Positions 61,350 to 64,000 of a DNA stretch of 64,000 nucleotides are shown here, piece after piece. This DNA is from Pseudomonadota bacterium (GTDB taxonomy: Bacteria > Pseudomonadota > Gammaproteobacteria > Burkholderiales > Chitinibacteraceae). Made by a program: the position numbers and the translations under genes. Position 1 is the first letter of the stretch; every line of letters begins with the position of its first letter. The notes beneath the pieces are model-generated. The model saw only the letters and a program-made list of their open reading frames with translations, had not been told where the DNA came from and did not search any database. The DNA is taken from NCBI GenBank assembly GCA_026399755.1, contig JAPLQI010000051.1, positions 24,085 to 88,084 of the forward strand. Reading direction: 5' to 3'.

Positions 61350-62672
61350 TTATTGATCTTCATTCGAAGAATGTGCATCCCAAATCAGCCGCACATCAAA
61401 ACTTAAAGCGGCCAGCATGGTAAACACCACCACGCCCGCAAAAGAAACCGCAGCCACGCCGGGAAATACTGACATCAATTTACCCATATGAATTAAAGCC
61501 ACTAAAATCACCACCACAAACACATCCACCATCGACCAGCGCCCAATCAGCTCGGTCATGCGATATAGCTTGGTGTAGTGCAGTGCGCTTTTAGCTGATT
61601 TGCTTTGGGCGGCAATACACAGCAAGGCAATCGAAATAAATTTCACCAGCGGCACCGCCACGCTGGCGACAAAAATAATAATTGCAACCGGATAAGATCC
61701 CATATTCCATAGCAACAACACCCCTTCCAAAATGGTAGAAGGCATGCGGTCCCCCAGTGATTCGGTAATCATAATGGGGTACAAATTAGCAGGCACATAA
61801 AGCACAACGGCGGTGAGTAGCAAAGCCCAAGTCATCGACACACTATGCGGCTGGCGTGAATAAATCTTGGCGTGGCAGCGCTCGCATTTCTGCGCATCGT
61901 GAGCATTAAAAAAACCGCATACAGGGCACGCTTTAGCGCCATTTTCCCGCAGCTGTTGCGCAGGTAAGCCCTCTAAATGATCTAATTGAAAACCAAACCA
62001 GTGCACATCAAATACCGTCACCGTTTTAGTTAATGCAATTGAAAATAAAAGCATCGCCCAAAATGACAATCCCAATCCAATTTGCGCTAATGAAGCCAGC
62101 TTGATTAAGCTCACCAAAATACCAATTACAAATACATCAGCCATCATCCACGGCTCTAGCCTTATCGCTAAACGCAATACGCTGCGCATGCCCGGCAAAT
62201 GTATTGACCATTTCAGCGCCATGGCCAAATAAATTACGGCACATAGAAAGATAGCAGGAGTAAGTAATACACAGCTCAGCAATACATTCGCCACAATGCC
62301 AAAATCCACCTCAATCAGCGCCTTTGCACTACTGAAAAAAGTCATTTCGCTTTCTACACCGGCAATATGTAAATTAAGCAGGGGAAAAGCACAACTTAAT
62401 AGCAATAAGATCAGCGCAGTGAATGCATAAGCCATCGGTGTATCAAAAGGATGCAGCGGCACACTACATAAATGATGACCACAACGCACGCAGCTTGCCT
62501 GCTGCCCAGCGTGTAATTCGTCCATTTTTTGCAATAAATCACACTGGGCGCAGCGCACATCATGTGCGGGCAAGGCCGACTGCCGCCTATCCACCGCTCT
62601 GGAATAGGCAAAAGTATTAAGCCAAGCTAAAGGCCAATGAATGGATTTAAATTTTTTAAACAAGCGAATCAA
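61350..62672 (-). CDS. pqiA: PqiA: paraquat-inducible inner-membrane protein A
   Basis: A 440-residue integral membrane protein with two copies of the PqiA domain. Each begins with a zinc-ribbon-like CxxC pair: RCAQCDLL...CVRCGH near 40-65 and ACPVCGFFNAHDAQKCERCHAK near 235-257, followed by four helices per half. Conserved segments such as ANLYPIM and GRWSMVDVFVV are present. The start is TTG at 62672 with TTAGGTA just upstream; no better ATG was found. First gene of pqiABC; lipid/envelope-stress role is known from E. coli. Confidence 0.92.
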   Translation of the reverse strand: MIRLFKKFKSIHWPLAWLNTFAYSRAVDRRQSALPAHDVRCAQCDLLQKMDELHAGQQASCVRCGHHLCSVPLHPFDTPMAYAFTALILLLLSCAFPLLNLHIAGVESEMTFFSSAKALIEVDFGIVANVLLSCVLLTPAIFLCAVIYLAMALKWSIHLPGMRSVLRLAIRLEPWMMADVFVIGILVSLIKLASLAQIGLGLSFWAMLLFSIALTKTVTVFDVHWFGFQLDHLEGLPAQQLRENGAKACPVCGFFNAHDAQKCERCHAKIYSRQPHSVSMTWALLLTAVVLYVPANLYPIMITESLGDRMPSTILEGVLLLWNMGSYPVAIIIFVASVAVPLVKFISIALLCIAAQSKSAKSALHYTKLYRMTELIGRWSMVDVFVVVILVALIHMGKLMSVFPGVAAVSFAGVVVFTMLAALSFDVRLIWDAHSSNEDQ

Positions 62673-62692
62673 TACCTAAATATAAACCAGCA

Positions 62693-62718
62693 AATGGCCC
62701 GCGAGTTTGCGGGCCATT
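62693..62718. terminator. Hairpin between the YSC84-like gene and pqiA
   Basis: 10-bp stem AATGGCCCGC/GCGGGCCATT with six-base loop; T-richness follows only loosely. Probable terminator for the minus-strand gene at 62819-63418. Confidence 0.65.
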
Positions 62719-62818
62719 CAGTTTCAAGCTAAAGCCTGCCTTAATCTGTGCATATCAGGCAAGCGGTACGCTAAGCCTGCCAAGTTTTGCATCTGTTGGC
62801 AGCTAGCACAAACTCTAC

Positions 62819-63418
62819 TTATTTCTTATTCAAATCATCGTTCACCATATATTTAGACCCATTTACGGTGGCTTCTGCCGTCAGGCCATTTTCGGTGAAT
62901 TGATAAACAAATACATCTTTGGCTAAATGCTTCGCCCCGGCGATTTGAACACCTGTTTTACCAGCCTTAGCTGCTGCGCCTGCTTCACCGCTTGCATTCC
63001 AGCCAGAGGAGATAAACTTGTTATAGGCTTCATTGCTGGTAAATACCCAAACCTCGCGTGTTTCTTTAGCACCCAAGCCAATACCCAGCTTACCTTGCAG
63101 CATATCCATATAAGTACGCTTACCCGCTGCAACGGCTACCCCATCTCCCCCACCTACCCCTACAAACATCGCCTGAAAGCCACCGGTACGAAATACCGCA
63201 TAAGCCGAAGCCTTAGCAATCTGAGGTTTGGCACTAGGGAATTGCTTATAAACTTGAGCCAGCGTTTCTTTTGACGCTTTATCAATCGCGGCGCGGCGCT
63301 CTGCCGGTGTTTTTTGCTCTGCTGATGATGCAGGATTGCCTGACTTAATGGCAGAATCGGCCAACACGGGGAAGGCCAGCATGGTAGAGATTGTAAATAT
63401 CGTTGAACGTAATAGCAT
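62819..63418 (-). CDS. YSC84/SYLF-like exported lipid-binding protein
   Basis: A 199-residue protein with a signal peptide (MLLRSTIFTISTMLAFPVLADS). The mature part has AYAVFRTGGFQAMFVGVGGGDGVAVAAGK and GIGLGAKETREVWVFTSNEAYNKFISSGW, resembling the YSC84/SYLF pattern (AxGvaVFPxxxKxGfxvGGxxGxGvl...lGxGxG.xxxxvvlvFxtxxAlxxf..g.w). Family members bind lipids; a role at the envelope is plausible next to pqiABC. Ribosome site AATCAGGAGTTTAATT. Family call is moderate. Confidence 0.75.
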   Translation of the reverse strand: MLLRSTIFTISTMLAFPVLADSAIKSGNPASSAEQKTPAERRAAIDKASKETLAQVYKQFPSAKPQIAKASAYAVFRTGGFQAMFVGVGGGDGVAVAAGKRTYMDMLQGKLGIGLGAKETREVWVFTSNEAYNKFISSGWNASGEAGAAAKAGKTGVQIAGAKHLAKDVFVYQFTENGLTAEATVNGSKYMVNDDLNKK

Positions 63419-63860
63419 AATTAAACTCCTGATTTCATAAGATTCAAGAAACTTACATACAAAAAAATAGCCGTATTTAAGTATTTAATAATGACTCTTT
63501 CTTAACTATTAGCCCCAGCATCGGTAAACCGACACGCTAACATTTTCAAAGCTAACTTCAGTTAATCACAAAAAAATTTTAAGGTATGTCGTTTAATTGC
63601 CAATTAAGCCGTAAATATGTCACAAAGCAACCAACAAGATCTGTTCTCAATTACCCGTCTAGGAATACCTTTTTATATTTATTATCTAAATTAATAAAAA
63701 TCAGAGGAAAAAAATATTTTGAGCAAGGAAAAAAGCAGCGTAAGTAAAGTACAGATTTCCCTTAAATAAATAGGGTAAAAACTGGAACTCATCATAATTT
63801 ATCGTATTTAATTATTTTCCTGATTACACCACTTGCTTACTATGCTCAGCTTTTGCATTT
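63419..63860. other. AT-rich intergenic region
   Basis: No gene, tRNA or repeat family recognised between 63419 and 63860. Likely contains the promoter of the 62819-63418 gene. Confidence 0.45.
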
Positions 63861-63895
63861 GTAGGGCGGGTGAAACCCAATCCTATCAACTTAAG
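63861..63895 (+). repeat. Repeat C half-unit fused to the ATCCTATCAACTTAAG motif (copy 8)
   Basis: GTAGGGCGGGTGAAACCC is directly followed by AATCCTATCAACTTAAG, which elsewhere forms part of the outer arms around repeat C copy 3 (6168-6330). Confidence 0.65.
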
Positions 63896-64000
63896 CCGCT
63901 TGCCTTTATTCAAGGCATGCGGCAACATCTTTAATCAATCGCAACTCACTGATTTATAATTACAATATGATTAAGCGCCTTAACTGACATAATTGGTAAT

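Overview
The window is a moderate-GC proteobacterial chromosome segment. Its gene content and orders (hmuSTUV, queA/tgt, aroQ-accB-accC, nadV-prs with a divergent NrtR-type Nudix regulator, pqiABC, rph, yicC) suggest a betaproteobacterium of the Neisseriales, probably a Chromobacteriaceae (Iodobacter-like) strain; this placement is inference from recall, not a search. No prophage, CRISPR array, integrase or transposase gene was seen. The mobile-looking material is several families of non-coding dispersed repeats.

Layout: (1) 1-4889, haem uptake: the 3' end of a TonB-dependent haem receptor, then hmuS, hmuT, hmuU, hmuV, interrupted by palindromic repeats. (2) 5168-9524, a periplasmic metallo-beta-lactamase-fold hydrolase, then the NAD salvage pair nadV-prs with divergent nrtR; a palindromic operator fills the spacer of a consensus promoter for prs-nadV. 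(3) 9611-15530, yicC, a translationally coupled Ser/Thr kinase / PP2C phosphatase / DUF1624 membrane protein operon, rph, and a flavin-dependent oxidoreductase. (4) 16102-21949, tgt, an HDOD protein and queA on the minus strand (queuosine), then aroQ-accB-accC. (5) 22026-28562, a giant multidomain hybrid histidine kinase. (6) 29141-31112, a LysR regulator and a Glu/Arg/Ser tRNA array containing one tRNA-Arg with an anticodon-stem insertion and one truncated tRNA-Arg. (7) 31113-39388, lysC, alr, lplT, and an RND efflux adaptor-pump pair. (8) 39576-44235, three tandem NSS-family sodium:amino-acid symporters; two are preceded by what look like aromatic-amino-acid attenuators (a Trp-Trp leader peptide and a Tyr-rich leader peptide, each followed by mutually exclusive hairpins and a terminator). 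(9) 44732-54125, a lipoprotein collagenase (peptidase M9), a HutD/Ves protein, a YkgJ-type Cys cluster protein, a DUF2061 protein under a Fur-box-like site, and sbcDC. (10) 54650-63418, an EF-hand-like Ca-binding protein, rlmF, hypotheticals, DUF3016 and DUF5710 proteins, the pqiABC operon and a YSC84/SYLF-like exported protein.

Repeat families (names local to this report): A, about 65 bp, containing the core GAACACGGAGTTTCACGGAG, 5 copies; B, about 230 bp, GC-rich and structured, 4 copies, ending in a GTGCCTTCGGCAC hairpin; C, palindromic GTAGGGCGGGTGAAACCCG units, 8 whole or half copies; D, GTAGGAGxGGCTTTAG units. They nest and combine: A-spacer-B twice as a composite, B between C halves, C inside D arms. 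The best candidates for something not described before are the paired aromatic attenuators on tandem NSS transporters, the composite repeat elements, and the decaying tRNA-Arg copies.
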